The notes: generated by a model not told the origin, from the letters alone. A DNA stretch of 64,000 nt from Cerina litoralis (GCA_022008415.1 JAIRBC010000027.1:1-64000), one strand, 5' to 3'. Shown: positions 1-11,300, counted from the first letter of the stretch. Translations and numbers: made by a program.

Positions 1-211
1 TCATTTCAAATCAAAAAATCAAAGAACGTTTTGAGTGTACTGTAAACATTGAGATACAACAAAAAATTAAAAAGTTAACGCATCACTAGTAATTACAGTT
101 ATTTAATTTATGAATCGATAGTCATTAGATTCAAACATCATTTTATGATTTCACGCGAACACTATAACTGGGAATTTAGAATCTACTTTCACAAAAACTG
201 ATTGCTAATAA

Positions 212-235
212 AAGAGGTTGCCGTTTTAGGCAACC
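212..235 (-). terminator. Hairpin terminator after AraC gene
   Basis: An 8-bp stem (GGTTGCC(T) / (A)GGCAACC) around a short A/T loop lies 60 bp past the stop of the minus-strand AraC gene. Read on the minus strand it is followed by CTCTTTTATT, a modest U-tract. It could also serve a plus-strand gene ending left of the window. Confidence 0.5.
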
Positions 236-294
236 CCTTCCAACTCAACTAACAAACTAACTAACTTAATCGTTAAATTACATTTTTACAAAAA

Positions 295-1299
295 CTACAT
301 ATCTTGATGTAAAACGGCGTACTCTCGCGGGGTGCATTTAAAGCGATTCTTAAATACCGTCGCGAAATATTGGGAAGTTGAAAATCCACAATCATATCCA
401 ATCTCGCTTATATTTTTACTTTGATCATAACTTAATTTTTTTGCAGCTGCATCAAGTCTTACATTTATTAGGTAATCAATTGGGGTCATATTGGTAAGCT
501 GTTTACAATATTTCGAAAGGCTCGTTTTACCTATTCCACAATGCTCCACCATTTCGTCAAGGGTCCAATTTTTTTCATAATCACTTTTTAAATAATCAAG
601 GAAAATCTCGACCGTTCGCAAATTCAAAGTAAGTGATTCGTCGAGTTCCACCTTACCTTGTTTAAAAAGACAAAGCATTTCCAATAAGAGATTATTTATT
701 AGAATGTTAAATTTGGAATGTGGTATTTCATATTCACAATGATCAAGGCAGAAACCTAACTCTTTAAAACACTCTTGCATCTTTTTATTGGAGCTCCAGA
801 CCGGTATATCATTCTGCCGTAGAATTAGTGTCAAATAATCCAAATCCTGTTCCGAGAGTATAATCCAATCCGGCCATTTCCACGATTGATGGGGTTGCCG
901 AACTTCCACATCTATAATTAGCCAATGTAACCTGCCAACAGTAACATTAGGATCACCTACTCTATGGAGCTGCCAAGGTTTCGTTATAGTGAAATTACCA
1001 GGAGCCAAATTAAATCGATTCTTTTCTGTTGAGAAACATAAGGTTCCAGATTCCAGAAAAGTGAATTCTATTCCTTCATTTCTGTGCCAATCCAAACCCC
1101 ACTTCTGATCTGATTTTGCATCCCAATACCCCATGCTCAATACACCTTTCAAAATATTGTCCGGAATCTCCATTCCAGGATAATCCTCCCTCCTTAATGC
1201 ACTCATTAGAAGTTCGCCCGAATCAACCGCTCTTATCAATGGATCACAACGGTCCGGTTTATATATTTTATTAAAATCCTTGCTTCCTTTTTTAGCCAT
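295..1299 (-). CDS. AraC family transcriptional regulator
   Basis: This is a predicted DNA-binding regulator of about 334 residues. The last ~100 residues form the two-helix-turn-helix AraC domain, including the motif ISEIGYDCGFSTSQYFATVF and the terminal FKCTPREY signature. The N-terminal ~150 residues look like a cupin-type ligand-binding domain (GNFTITKPWQLHRVGD). The open frame extends to a TTG at 1311, but the first ATG at 1299 is the more likely start. It is the last gene of the minus-strand run and lies 165 bp beyond the ThuA/dehydrogenase gene, so it may be transcribed on its own. By position it is the best candidate regulator for the SusCD and dehydrogenase genes at 1.5-11.5 kb; the effector cannot be read from sequence. 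Confidence 0.9.
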   Translation of the reverse strand: MAKKGSKDFNKIYKPDRCDPLIRAVDSGELLMSALRREDYPGMEIPDNILKGVLSMGYWDAKSDQKWGLDWHRNEGIEFTFLESGTLCFSTEKNRFNLAPGNFTITKPWQLHRVGDPNVTVGRLHWLIIDVEVRQPHQSWKWPDWIILSEQDLDYLTLILRQNDIPVWSSNKKMQECFKELGFCLDHCEYEIPHSKFNILINNLLLEMLCLFKQGKVELDESLTLNLRTVEIFLDYLKSDYEKNWTLDEMVEHCGIGKTSLSKYCKQLTNMTPIDYLINVRLDAAAKKLSYDQSKNISEIGYDCGFSTSQYFATVFKNRFKCTPREYAVLHQDM

Positions 1300-1464
1300 G
1301 GTTTTGTTCAATATTTTTTGGACTAACTTTATTCATTTAAAAAAATCCATCCATTAATAAAATAGAAATTCCATCCCAATCGATTCCATTAATAATTATA
1401 TTTTGTAGTTAGTGATACATTAAGGGTTCACAAATAAAAATATTCTATATTTCTTTTGGTATAG

Positions 1465-3903
1465 CTAAATACTGTCTTTTAAAGCTAGGATATAGCCGAC
1501 CATTTTTTTTACGTCTTTTTTTTCTAATTGTGGATGTGCGCTCATTGGGCTTTGACCCCAAACTCCACTTCCTCCCTCAATCACTTTTTTCACTAGGCTG
1601 TCTTTTATTGTAGGATGATCCTTATACCTTAAAGCAATTTCATAAAAAGAAGGCCCTACTGATTTTTCCTTTAATGCATGACAGGCCTTACAATCACTTT
1701 TTTCCATGAGTTCACTTCCAATATTCTTACTATCCCTAGATTGAATATGGCCATTCGGGAGACTTTTGTCATCCACAATCTCTTTCATGGAATCGCCTTT
1801 ATCTTGTTGTGCTTTTTCCTGATATTCAAGTCTGCTAAGTCGAGCGTTCCTATTCGGAGAATACCAATTTTTACCATACTCCAATATATATAATGCTCCG
1901 TCTGGACCCAACTCCATATCAATAATTTTGTCAAAGCTTGTTGATGGCATAAATCGTTCCATTCCTACATAATTGCCATACTTATCGATCCTTACGACCA
2001 TAATCCAGTTTCGCATCCATTCATAGATAAAAACGCCGTTGTCATAATATTTGGGTAGCTTAATATCGGATTTTAAATTGGGATCATAATGGTATACAGG
2101 TCCAGCCATGGCGGTACGTCCTCCTTCGCCCACCAAGGGAAATTCGTCAGACATTGCATAGGGATAATAAATAAAGGCAGGTTGGGCAGGTGGAAGTATC
2201 TTTGACCCGGTATTACGAGGAGACTCATTTATCGGAGCATTCGGATCGAATGTCTTACCAATTTTCCCTGTTGCGAAGTCCACATCGTTGTATGCTTTGT
2301 TATCACCCACGAAATAGGGCCAGCCAAAATTCCCAGCAGCTTTTGCCTGATTAATCTCGTCGTAGCCACGAGTCCCCTGGATACTATCCTTTCCTGCATC
2401 GGGGCCAACATCACCCCAATAAAGCCAAGAGGTCTTTGGATCAATTGAAATTCGAAATGAATTCCGGGTTCCCATAACGTAAATTTCCGGTTTTCCCTCA
2501 ATACCCTCCATAGGGAACAAATTCCCAGGTGGGATGGTATAAGTACCGTCTGGTTCCGGATGAATTCTAAGAATTTTACCACGTAGGTCATTGGTATTTC
2601 CCGATGAGCGTTGCGCATCAAAATCAGTTCTTCCGGGACGCTCATCCATAGGTGCATAACCATGGGAAATACCAAAAGGATTGGTATTGTCCCCAATTGC
2701 AATGAACAGGTTTCCATAGCTGTCGAAAGCCATTGACCCTCCCGTATGATTACTTTCAGAATGTTCCTCATGTACCCGTAACAGAATTTTCTCGGAACCC
2801 ATGTCTAGCATTCCCTTGTTATCTAGAGTAAAACGGGAAATATGGTATTCAAACACATTTCCAGGTGCAGAATACATAACATATAGCCAACCATTATTAA
2901 TAAAATCGGGGTCTAAAGTTATACCTAATAAACCATCTTCATATTTGTGATATACAGGTATTTCTCCTATGATTTTGACTTTCTGGGTGATTTGGTCGTA
3001 CCTCTGAACTTTTCCCTTTCTTTCGACATAATATATACTGCCGTTCTCGGAAATGGCAAGCTCCATGGGTTCTGACACGTAGGTGCTGTCCACTAAAATA
3101 TTTCGGGTAAAATGTGCTTCATCCGGTGCAGGCAACGTTGTTGCCAATTTGTAATCCAAGCCTTCATTATCTCCAATAACATAGTTAAGGCCACCCATAA
3201 TATGATTTATAAAAAGACTGTCCCGATATGCTTCTGGCCGATGGCCAAGTGCGGTATAAAAAGATCGACCTCCATCAAATTCCTGTTTCCAAAATATAGG
3301 ATGGTTATCACCATGTTTACCTCCTTGATAGGAGCTTTCGTTTACAGTGGCCAAAACGGAGATATCTGGGCTTATAGAATCAAAATTGTACCATTCTTCC
3401 TTAAAGCTCCATAGGCTCGGCAAGCCCTTGGTAATCGGGTCATCTTTATCTGCTATAAGTATTTCTCCTATCTGCAGTTCCTTTGGATGACTTTCAAACC
3501 TCGCCCCCATAAGTTTACCATACCATGGCCAAGAATATTCTGCGCCACTGGCACCATGAACTCCCATGACTCCACCTCCAGCCTCGACATATCGTTTTAA
3601 AGCGGATTTCTGTGCATAGTCTAAAATTTCGCCAGTATTACTTAAAAATACTATAGCACTATATTTTATAAGTGAATCGTCTACGAAATAATCCACATTT
3701 TCGGTAGTGTCTACCTTAAAATTATTTTGATTTCCTAATCTCAGGAACATTGCTTTGCCATCTTCGATGGAAGCATGACGATATCCAAGGGTTTTTGAAA
3801 ATACCAAAACCTTTCTTTCCCTTTTTTGTTGTTCTTGACATGATAAAACAGTAAGCAGAACAATCGCTAAAAAAAATAATAATCTGGCAGGCCTAGACTT
3901 CAT
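1465..3903 (-). CDS. ThuA - PQQ-type sugar dehydrogenase - cytochrome c fusion lipoprotein
   Basis: The 812-residue protein has three modules. A lipoprotein signal (lipobox ending LLTVLSC) is followed by a ThuA-like glutamine-amidotransferase-fold domain at about 32-245 (VLVFSKTLGYRHASI, GVHGASGAEYSWPW). A glucose/sorbosone-dehydrogenase beta-propeller spans about 260-690 (GLLGITLDPDF, GKILRIHPEPDG, DEINQAKAAGNFGWP). A class I cytochrome c domain follows, with CKACH at 738-742 and a likely axial Met near 787. Family knowledge suggests periplasmic oxidation of a sugar with electrons passed to the haem; the cofactor of these propellers is PQQ in some members but was not tested here. It is separated by 31 bp from the upstream isomerase gene, so co-transcription is likely. 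ThuA domains occur beside keto-sugar metabolism genes, which fits a sugar-oxidation role. Confidence is high for domains and moderate for substrate class. Confidence 0.9.
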   Translation of the reverse strand: MKSRPARLLFFLAIVLLTVLSCQEQQKRERKVLVFSKTLGYRHASIEDGKAMFLRLGNQNNFKVDTTENVDYFVDDSLIKYSAIVFLSNTGEILDYAQKSALKRYVEAGGGVMGVHGASGAEYSWPWYGKLMGARFESHPKELQIGEILIADKDDPITKGLPSLWSFKEEWYNFDSISPDISVLATVNESSYQGGKHGDNHPIFWKQEFDGGRSFYTALGHRPEAYRDSLFINHIMGGLNYVIGDNEGLDYKLATTLPAPDEAHFTRNILVDSTYVSEPMELAISENGSIYYVERKGKVQRYDQITQKVKIIGEIPVYHKYEDGLLGITLDPDFINNGWLYVMYSAPGNVFEYHISRFTLDNKGMLDMGSEKILLRVHEEHSESNHTGGSMAFDSYGNLFIAIGDNTNPFGISHGYAPMDERPGRTDFDAQRSSGNTNDLRGKILRIHPEPDGTYTIPPGNLFPMEGIEGKPEIYVMGTRNSFRISIDPKTSWLYWGDVGPDAGKDSIQGTRGYDEINQAKAAGNFGWPYFVGDNKAYNDVDFATGKIGKTFDPNAPINESPRNTGSKILPPAQPAFIYYPYAMSDEFPLVGEGGRTAMAGPVYHYDPNLKSDIKLPKYYDNGVFIYEWMRNWIMVVRIDKYGNYVGMERFMPSTSFDKIIDMELGPDGALYILEYGKNWYSPNRNARLSRLEYQEKAQQDKGDSMKEIVDDKSLPNGHIQSRDSKNIGSELMEKSDCKACHALKEKSVGPSFYEIALRYKDHPTIKDSLVKKVIEGGSGVWGQSPMSAHPQLEKKDVKKMVGYILALKDSI

Positions 3904-3934
3904 GGTATTCCATTTATAATTGTATTTTTAGATT

Positions 3935-4783
3935 TTATTCAGCACCTAATGATTTTAAGTACTTATAGCTTTCTAGGACCGAATGTTCTCCCGCGATCTC
4001 AAGGGTAGAATGTCCATCGTAACCTGATTTGACAAGTTCTTGATAAATTTCCTCAATACCAACCACTCCCTCTCCCAAGGGGATCAAGGACATACCACAA
4101 CCAAATAATTTACCACGCTGCTCCTCCATTTCTACAGGAAGATCTTTCCAATGGACATGCTCAATTTTGGAACCCAATTTCTGAATCATGGCCACGGGAT
4201 CTCCACCTCCCAACCACAAATTTCCAGTATCTAAATTTATACCAAGTGCATCTGAATTGCAGGCATCTATAATTCGTTCCATGTGTTGTAGGGAATCAGT
4301 ATATTTCCCATGGGGTTCCAATAGAATTTTCACACCGTAATCCTCGGCCATTTTCAAAGGCTCATACAGTTTTTCCCTAATGGAAAAGATTGCCTCAGCA
4401 TCTGTTAAATTTTCCCCGAATTCGGTGTGGGCATCCCCTTCAGTGGTTATGACATGTTTAACGTCAATGGAAGCTGCTATTCTAATTGCCTTGATAATCT
4501 GTGAGGTTCCATATCGCCATGGTGCGGCTGGATCCAAAAGAGTGGAATGTGCACAAACACTTGTTATGGTAATACCCCTAGATTCGAACAATCTTTTCAA
4601 GTCGAAGGCGTTGGCGTCAAGACTTGCAACAGCGTTGAAGCCAAAATGAGACCCTAAACAAGCTCCATCTGCGTTGTCAGTTATATCCGCATACTTAAAA
4701 CCCCACTCCTTTATCTGATCAACTTGTTGATCCAAAGTTTGAAATGGATTAATTAGTGCAAAACATCCTACTTTTATTGCCAT
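3935..4783 (-). CDS. Sugar phosphate isomerase/epimerase family (TIM barrel)
   Basis: The 282-residue protein belongs to the AP-endonuclease-2-like TIM-barrel family that includes inosose dehydratase IolE and hydroxypyruvate isomerase. Metal-ligand motifs typical of the family are visible: LLEPHGKYTD with a conserved Glu/His, the segment ALGINLDTGNLWLGGGDP carrying Asp, HVHWKDL carrying His, and the C-terminal STLEIAGEH Glu. No signal peptide is seen, so it should act in the cytoplasm. It sits between the two periplasmic dehydrogenase-cytochrome genes (31 and 51 bp gaps), implying that it processes an oxidised sugar or sugar acid made by them. The exact reaction (isomerisation, epimerisation, or elimination on a keto-sugar) is not determinable from sequence alone. 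Confidence 0.88.
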   Translation of the reverse strand: MAIKVGCFALINPFQTLDQQVDQIKEWGFKYADITDNADGACLGSHFGFNAVASLDANAFDLKRLFESRGITITSVCAHSTLLDPAAPWRYGTSQIIKAIRIAASIDVKHVITTEGDAHTEFGENLTDAEAIFSIREKLYEPLKMAEDYGVKILLEPHGKYTDSLQHMERIIDACNSDALGINLDTGNLWLGGGDPVAMIQKLGSKIEHVHWKDLPVEMEEQRGKLFGCGMSLIPLGEGVVGIEEIYQELVKSGYDGHSTLEIAGEHSVLESYKYLKSLGAE

Positions 4784-4834
4784 AATGATTTTTGTTTTTA
4801 TGTTAGTAATTATATATCCATCTTTAAGGATAGA

Positions 4835-6445
4835 CTATTCATCTGTTTTTAAACTCTGTAGGTAGCCCAATAAATCATTAATGCTACTCTGATCAAGTCC
4901 TGAAATTAGTCCCTCTGGCATCAAAGAGTTATCTATCATTTCATTGGATTTGATATCCTCGCGCTGAATTTTTACTTCTTGATTGCCTACGACCATTACC
5001 GTTATGTCATTTTTATTTGAGGTGACCATTTTTCCATCAATCATTGTCCCATTTTTTTTTGTGATTCTAATATGATCGTATCCTGTTTTTATATTCCTGC
5101 TAGGATCCGTAATGGATTCCAATATTTGTTCCCTGGTCAAAAGTTTACCAATTCCATTTAAACTGGGCCCTAATAATTCATCTTTACCACTAACCGAGTG
5201 ACATGTAACACACGCACGTTCTTTAAACACTGATTCTCCATGGTGGACATTTCCCTCTACAATCGATGTGTTTTGCTTGGGATCGTCCGGTTCAATCCAG
5301 TCTGCTTCGATCAATCTATAAACAGCTCCCATTGGAGTTTCGTAAGGCGTATGTCTAGGCCCTTCAGTACCAAATTGTGTCACATAAAGATCGCCTTGTT
5401 CTCCAAATTCAGCATCCGAAAGTTTCGCAATTTTATCGGCTACTGGAAATTCTTCAGCTTTATACGTATTATTATCCCGTGTGATTTTCACTCTAGATAT
5501 GGAACCATCGTTCCACTGTCCATCAGGTCCATAAAAAGAAATGAACAAATTCCCGGCAGTACCATCAAAATCATTGTCCTTTGCATTGAAGGTCATTCCC
5601 ACAGGTGCAAAACCATACCGCAATTTTAAGAAAGGTCCAATAGGCTCTGAATGATCGGGATACTTTGTCGGATTCATTCCATAGAAACCATTTTTAACAA
5701 CCAAGTTCAGTTCTTCAAATTCATTTTGCTGACCACGATTGTCGTCAAAAAATAAATCGCCATGCTCATTAAATGCCAGATCATATGCATATCTAAGACC
5801 TGTAGCATATCTTTCATACGATTTTCCATCGGACGCAATTTTCAAAATGGCTCCCCGGAGTCTATAAAGATCTGGAGCTGGATTGTCATTAAGAGCATCG
5901 GTACATAATATGATGTATAAATTGCCCTCCGGCCCAAATTGGAGCGCGAAAGTCCAATCAAAATAATGTAGGGTATGAGGAAAATCCTTAAAAAACGTAT
6001 AGCTTTTGTCGGCAACTCCGTTTGAATCAGTATCCTCATACACTCTTATCTCCTGTGTAGTGCCAACAAAAAGTTCGTTATCTCGAAATACAATACTGGT
6101 TGGATATCTAAGACCATCCTTTTTAACATTGCAATACAACTTGGCATAATCCTCTAAACCATCTCCATCAGTATCGAGTAAGGAAAAAATTTCACCGGTA
6201 TAATTTGCCGCATACATAACCCCATCGGGGCCCTTGGTTATTGCGCACGGATTCCATAATTGCACCCCTTTTTTAATTGGCAATTTTACAGCGGCATAAT
6301 GGCCATAGACTCTGATCGTAGTATCCGTATTCCTCTTAATGGCCTCTTCCTTTTGTTTTACCACTTTGGTCAAAGATTTTCCATCGCCACAGGAGGTTGC
6401 CAAAAGAATTAAAAATAAAATCCTGCAAACCCGAAAAACCTTCAT
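4835..6445 (-). CDS. Periplasmic sugar dehydrogenase (beta-propeller) with C-terminal cytochrome c
   Basis: This lipoprotein of about 536 residues starts with a signal ending in the lipobox LLATSC. A beta-propeller of the PQQ-dependent sugar dehydrogenase/membrane-bound dehydrogenase type fills about 45-390 (NPCAITKGPDGVMYAANYTG, TGLRYAYDLAFNEHGDLFF). The C-terminal ~125 residues are a haem-binding domain of the kind described in planctomycete-type dehydrogenases, with CVTCH at about 412-416 and a probable Met ligand in SLMPEGL. An upstream ATG at 6469 is in frame, but the ATG at 6445 places the signal peptide at the usual position. It is probably co-transcribed with the isomerase and the ThuA fusion. 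It resembles the 812-residue protein in design but lacks ThuA, so the pair may oxidise different substrates or positions. Confidence 0.88.
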   Translation of the reverse strand: MKVFRVCRILFLILLATSCGDGKSLTKVVKQKEEAIKRNTDTTIRVYGHYAAVKLPIKKGVQLWNPCAITKGPDGVMYAANYTGEIFSLLDTDGDGLEDYAKLYCNVKKDGLRYPTSIVFRDNELFVGTTQEIRVYEDTDSNGVADKSYTFFKDFPHTLHYFDWTFALQFGPEGNLYIILCTDALNDNPAPDLYRLRGAILKIASDGKSYERYATGLRYAYDLAFNEHGDLFFDDNRGQQNEFEELNLVVKNGFYGMNPTKYPDHSEPIGPFLKLRYGFAPVGMTFNAKDNDFDGTAGNLFISFYGPDGQWNDGSISRVKITRDNNTYKAEEFPVADKIAKLSDAEFGEQGDLYVTQFGTEGPRHTPYETPMGAVYRLIEADWIEPDDPKQNTSIVEGNVHHGESVFKERACVTCHSVSGKDELLGPSLNGIGKLLTREQILESITDPSRNIKTGYDHIRITKKNGTMIDGKMVTSNKNDITVMVVGNQEVKIQREDIKSNEMIDNSLMPEGLISGLDQSSINDLLGYLQSLKTDE

Positions 6446-6636
6446 AATTTCAGAGCATTTCGTTAACATTTTTGATTTTTCTTATTTATTAAAATTCACA
6501 GCATTTTGCAAGATTCCATACAACTAAACGACTCTATTGAAGAATTGTCATGACCGTAGGAAGCCAATGAATATAAAGTTAAGATCAAAATATCACCCTC
6601 AGAAATAAACTACGCTAGCTGTAGTTAACGTTTACA

Positions 6637-8370
6637 CTATTTTTCCCAACCAACATTCTGGACAAGTAGCCCATCCGACAGGTCAATTTCGTCCCACGGT
6701 ATTTGTTGTAATCCAGAAGTCTTAAGGACATTATTCCCATCTAACACAATATTCGTAGATCCATAGATATTCGGTCCGTCTTTAACAGTTATGCCAGGCG
6801 CAGGAATAGCAAGGATATCCGCTGCTTTTTCTACACCCTGCCTTAAAACGTCATAATAACGAATTCCCTCACCGAAGAACTCCAAATGCCGCTCATGCAT
6901 GATATTTTCGTATGTTGGACTCAAAGGGTGTGCATTAACATAATCCTGGCCATACGCTCTAACGCGAACAGCATCAAGATTTGATTGGGCATCGATGCCC
7001 ATTTCAGCGGCCATAAGTAGCACATCGGCATATCTAATCAATGTATAATCCTGGTACCAAGCATTAGACCAACCGTTGCCTCCGCGTAAAGTGCCATCCT
7101 GAAGGCCAGGTTTTGCATTAAGCGGAATATATTTCTTATAATAAAAACCGGTAAATGATCGCTGGTCCTTTGTACTCCATAAATCGTACCCAGCATCACC
7201 CCTTTCTAATTGGAGGTTCAATAGGGAAGCTCCTCTTCTTGTATCTTGTTCATCAAAAAGATCCCATCCTTTGGCAAAAGGCAGTCCTATTCCCCAACCT
7301 GTGCCATAAACACTATCGGATTGAACTTGCCGAGGCCCTATCCATTTTGAAAATCCATTATATGAATTACCAACATATGAACTTTTCATAGTCATTATTA
7401 CCTCTGGACTATTTTCACCTACATAATCTGGAAAGTTTGGATCATGCCTTTTTGCTTCTGCGGTTCCAGTAACCCAAAGAGTCTGGAAATTTGGAACCAA
7501 AGAAAAACCGCCATTATTAATAATATCGGACAAATAGCCTTTAATTTCATTCTCTGATAAAATACCATTTATATAATTTATTAATCCGGTTTTATCGACC
7601 GACCCTTTACCAACACCTAGCGGAATGTCTTGGCTAGTTTTTCCATAATATCCGGTTGCAAATAAATATACTCTTGCAGCCAGTGCCTTTGCAGCCCATT
7701 CCGACATTCTCCCAGTGGAAGTCGATGGAGAATAGCTTCCTTTATTAAGAAGTGTTGCTGCATCTTTTAAATCTTGTAAAATCTGCCCATAAACTAAACT
7801 AGGATCCGCTTGTGGTTCTTTGGCAGGGTCTTCCGTTTTCTCTGTTATCAACGGAACATTCCCATAACGACGAACAAGACAAAAATAAATATAAGCCCTC
7901 AAAACCTTAGTTTCGGCCTCTGCTTGATCTTTTGTCAATCCCTCTCCCCCAGAAACATCAGACCAATCAATATCATCTAATTTTTCCAATAAAGTATTCA
8001 TCCGACCTATTGCCACCCAAGCTGCCTGGTAATGGGCTTTATAAATATTTAAAGATGAAGGGTTAACCCCAATATCAAAACGGTCCACCGCATCGGCTTC
8101 GAAACCTATGCCCGTAGCGGAACCTGCTACTCCATCATCGCTGAGAATCTCTGCAGCTGTATATTGTGCCCACCAAGAATATGAAGTGTTATCGTGGTTC
8201 AAAAAACCCGCATAGCAACCTATTAATGCTTGATAAGCATCTTGTTGGGTTTTAAAGAAAAAAGGTTCTGTCTTTTCGGTCAGTGGCGCAGTATCCAAGA
8301 AATCGTCACTACAGCTTATAAAGAGCGATATTGATAACCCGACCAACAAAAATATTTTTATAGTTTTCAT
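6637..8370 (-). CDS. SusD/RagB family outer-membrane nutrient-binding lipoprotein
   Basis: The 577-residue protein is an outer-membrane lipoprotein (lipobox SLFISC, Cys20) of the SusD family. Typical features are the N-terminal DDFLDTAPLTEKTE segment, a helical TPR-like region with AETKVLRAYIYFCLVRRYGNVPLI, and the C-terminal block with ENIMHERHLEFFGEGIRYYDVLR. It would cap the SusC porin encoded just upstream (11-bp gap) and bind oligosaccharide at the cell surface. Length and order (SusC then SusD) are normal for the family. The ligand cannot be read from the sequence. Confidence 0.95.
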   Translation of the reverse strand: MKTIKIFLLVGLSISLFISCSDDFLDTAPLTEKTEPFFFKTQQDAYQALIGCYAGFLNHDNTSYSWWAQYTAAEILSDDGVAGSATGIGFEADAVDRFDIGVNPSSLNIYKAHYQAAWVAIGRMNTLLEKLDDIDWSDVSGGEGLTKDQAEAETKVLRAYIYFCLVRRYGNVPLITEKTEDPAKEPQADPSLVYGQILQDLKDAATLLNKGSYSPSTSTGRMSEWAAKALAARVYLFATGYYGKTSQDIPLGVGKGSVDKTGLINYINGILSENEIKGYLSDIINNGGFSLVPNFQTLWVTGTAEAKRHDPNFPDYVGENSPEVIMTMKSSYVGNSYNGFSKWIGPRQVQSDSVYGTGWGIGLPFAKGWDLFDEQDTRRGASLLNLQLERGDAGYDLWSTKDQRSFTGFYYKKYIPLNAKPGLQDGTLRGGNGWSNAWYQDYTLIRYADVLLMAAEMGIDAQSNLDAVRVRAYGQDYVNAHPLSPTYENIMHERHLEFFGEGIRYYDVLRQGVEKAADILAIPAPGITVKDGPNIYGSTNIVLDGNNVLKTSGLQQIPWDEIDLSDGLLVQNVGWEK

Positions 8371-8381
8371 AATCGATTATT

Positions 8382-11300
8382 TTAAAGTTTGATATTTGCT
8401 CCAACCATTATAGTTCTAGGATTAGGTACAAATCCAACATCATGACCCATTTCATAATCCGGTCCTCTTCCAACTTCAGGATCCATCCCTGTGTATTTCG
8501 TGAATGTATAAGCATTTAATACAGAAGCGAAAATCCTAAACTGCGTCAATGGATTTAGATTTATCAATTTAGTTATATCATAGCTCAAAGTAATATTGCT
8601 GAGTCTTAGAAAATCCCCATCATAAACATAAATATCCGAGTTGTTGGTCCAGTTGGTATTGGCTTTGTCCAACCTTGGATAGTGATTGGATGTTCCTTCC
8701 CCATGCCATCTCCCGAGTGCTTCCGATGTATAATTAGGGTAATAACGGGCATAATTGTAATAGGCTTGAACAATTTGTAGACCGGCCATACCATTAGCGT
8801 TCACCATTAAATTCAAATCCTTATAACTTAGATTGAGGTTAATCCCGTAAACAAGGTCGGGAAATGGATCTCCTACATTTATCCTATCCTCGTCATTAAT
8901 CACCCCGTCATCATTCTGATCCACATATTTTAAATCACCAGGAACGGCACTTGGTTGAATTAGGTTGCCTTCCTTGGTATAACCATTGACTTCAGCAGTA
9001 TTTTGGAAGAGACCATCGGTTTCCAACATCCAATAGTACCCCAATGGCTTTCCGGTCTCTGTTCTAAAATATTCCTGTGAATTGTCCCATAACTGCCCTC
9101 CAGGGCCATGAATAATATCATTGGGCACATCAGTAACAGTGTTCTTATTGTAGGCACCGTTTACGTTTATATTGAACCTAAGATCACCTATGTTTTCCTT
9201 ATAAGTAAGACCTAGTTCAACTCCCTCATTGATTACATTCCCTCCATTGATCCATGGTGGTGCAAGTCCGATTACACTACTAATAGGTGGCGACAATAAC
9301 CATCCATTTGTCGATTTTTTATAATAGTCAAAATTAACAGCAAGTTTATTTTCAAATAAAGCAGCATCGAATCCTATATCCGTTTGCTCAGATATTTCCC
9401 ATTTCAAATTAGGATTTGCCATACGATCTATTTGCGCACCCGAAGCTAAAAATCCGTCTTCTTGGGTGCCCAAGGAATAGGCGGTATTTGATGTTACTGT
9501 TGCAAGATATCTAAAAGGAGGTAAATTCTGATTACCATTCTGCCCCCAGCTTGCCCGCAATTTAAAAGACGTCAACCAAGAACTGGTCGATTCCATAAAT
9601 TGTTCATTGGTCAACACCCATCCACCTGAAACAGAAGGAAAGTATCCTCGTCTATTCTCTTTGGAAAAATTGGAAGACCCATCTGAACGAAGGGTGGCAT
9701 TCAACAGATATTTTTCTTTAAAGTTATAGTTGATTCGACCAAAATAGGACAACAGCCTATGTTGCACTGGATATCCACTCATGGACATAAGCCCCTCGTT
9801 GCTCTTTCCTAATGCATTATCAATATAGGCATGTTCATAATCCTGAAAAATCAAATTCTTATTTCCTGCAGCCAAATATTCGCCATCCGTCTTTTGGGAT
9901 TCTGAACCTACAACAACATCAAACTGATGATCGTTCAAATCGTATTTATACGAGATGGTATTCGTCCAAACCAATTGCAAGGATTTGTTATCACTTTGAA
10001 AAACTGCATCATAAGGACGAGTAGAAGGGTTGTTAAACTGGCCCAAAGGGGGATATTTAGGCGTATAACTTCTGTAACCTTGGTCCTCGAAGACCGTTCC
10101 AATACTAGATCTGATTCTCAAATCTTTAATTGGTTGCAGCTCCGCATAAAAATTGCCAAGCACCTTGAATGTTTTGGACTTTTGTTGATTGTTAAGCAAC
10201 ATTATAGCATACGGATTTGCTAGTCCACCTGCGCCAAAGTCGGCCAAAAGACCCGTTGAGTTGTCCACAAAATCTCCATTTTCATCCGTATTCTGTAAAA
10301 TTGGAGGCATTGAAAGCGCCTGATAAACATAGTTATTTCTACCACCTTGCTGCCCTCCTTGTAAATTAATATTCGTAACTGTCATATTTTCACCTATCTT
10401 AAGAACATCTCCATAAAATTCATGCTCTGAGTTGATTTTAAAAGTTACTCTTTTTAAATTGTTTTGGGATGCGCCTCCAAGAATACCGCCTTGCTCTGTA
10501 TAGGAAAGAGCAGTTGAAAAAACCGACTTATCCGACCCCCCTGAAAAACCTAGTGAATAATTCTGAGTTGGGACATTGTCCTTAAACATAATGTCTATCC
10601 AATCCGTTCCTTCTCCCATAGCAATTATTTCATCCATTTTTTCACCTACAAAGAAGGGATCATCACCAGAGTTCAGGAACTTTTCATTCATTAACATTGC
10701 ATATTCTTGGGCATTGAGCAGGTCTGGCTTTTTTGCCAAACTTTGCAATCCGTAATAGGTATCAAATGTAATTTGGGCATGGCCGGCCACTCCCTTCTTG
10801 GTTGTGATCAAAACTACGCCATTAGAGGCCCTAGACCCGTAGATTGCGGCAGAAGCAGCATCTTTCAGCACATCGATGGACTCGATATCATTACTGTTTA
10901 AGTAGTCTATCCCATCGGTCTGAACCCCGTCCACAATAAAAAGTGGCGTGGTGCTGCCTATGGTTCCCATACCACGAATAAACACTTTGGTTGGAGATCC
11001 AGGTTGGCCACCATCTGTGGCAATGGTTACACCAGGGGATTGTCCTTGAAGGGCATCTAAAGGATTTGTCTTTAACCTATCCGTCAAGTCCTCTCCCTTT
11101 ACTTGTAATGTTGCACCCGTATTAAGTTTCTTCTTTTGGGTTCCATAACCTATCACCACAATTTCATCTAACTGGGATGCATCCAATTGCATCTGCACGT
11201 CGATATTACTTCTCCCAGCAATTTCGATTCTTTGGGTTTGATAGCCGATATAGGAAACTTCCAATACAGCATTAGGATTATTAACATCTATTGTAAACTG

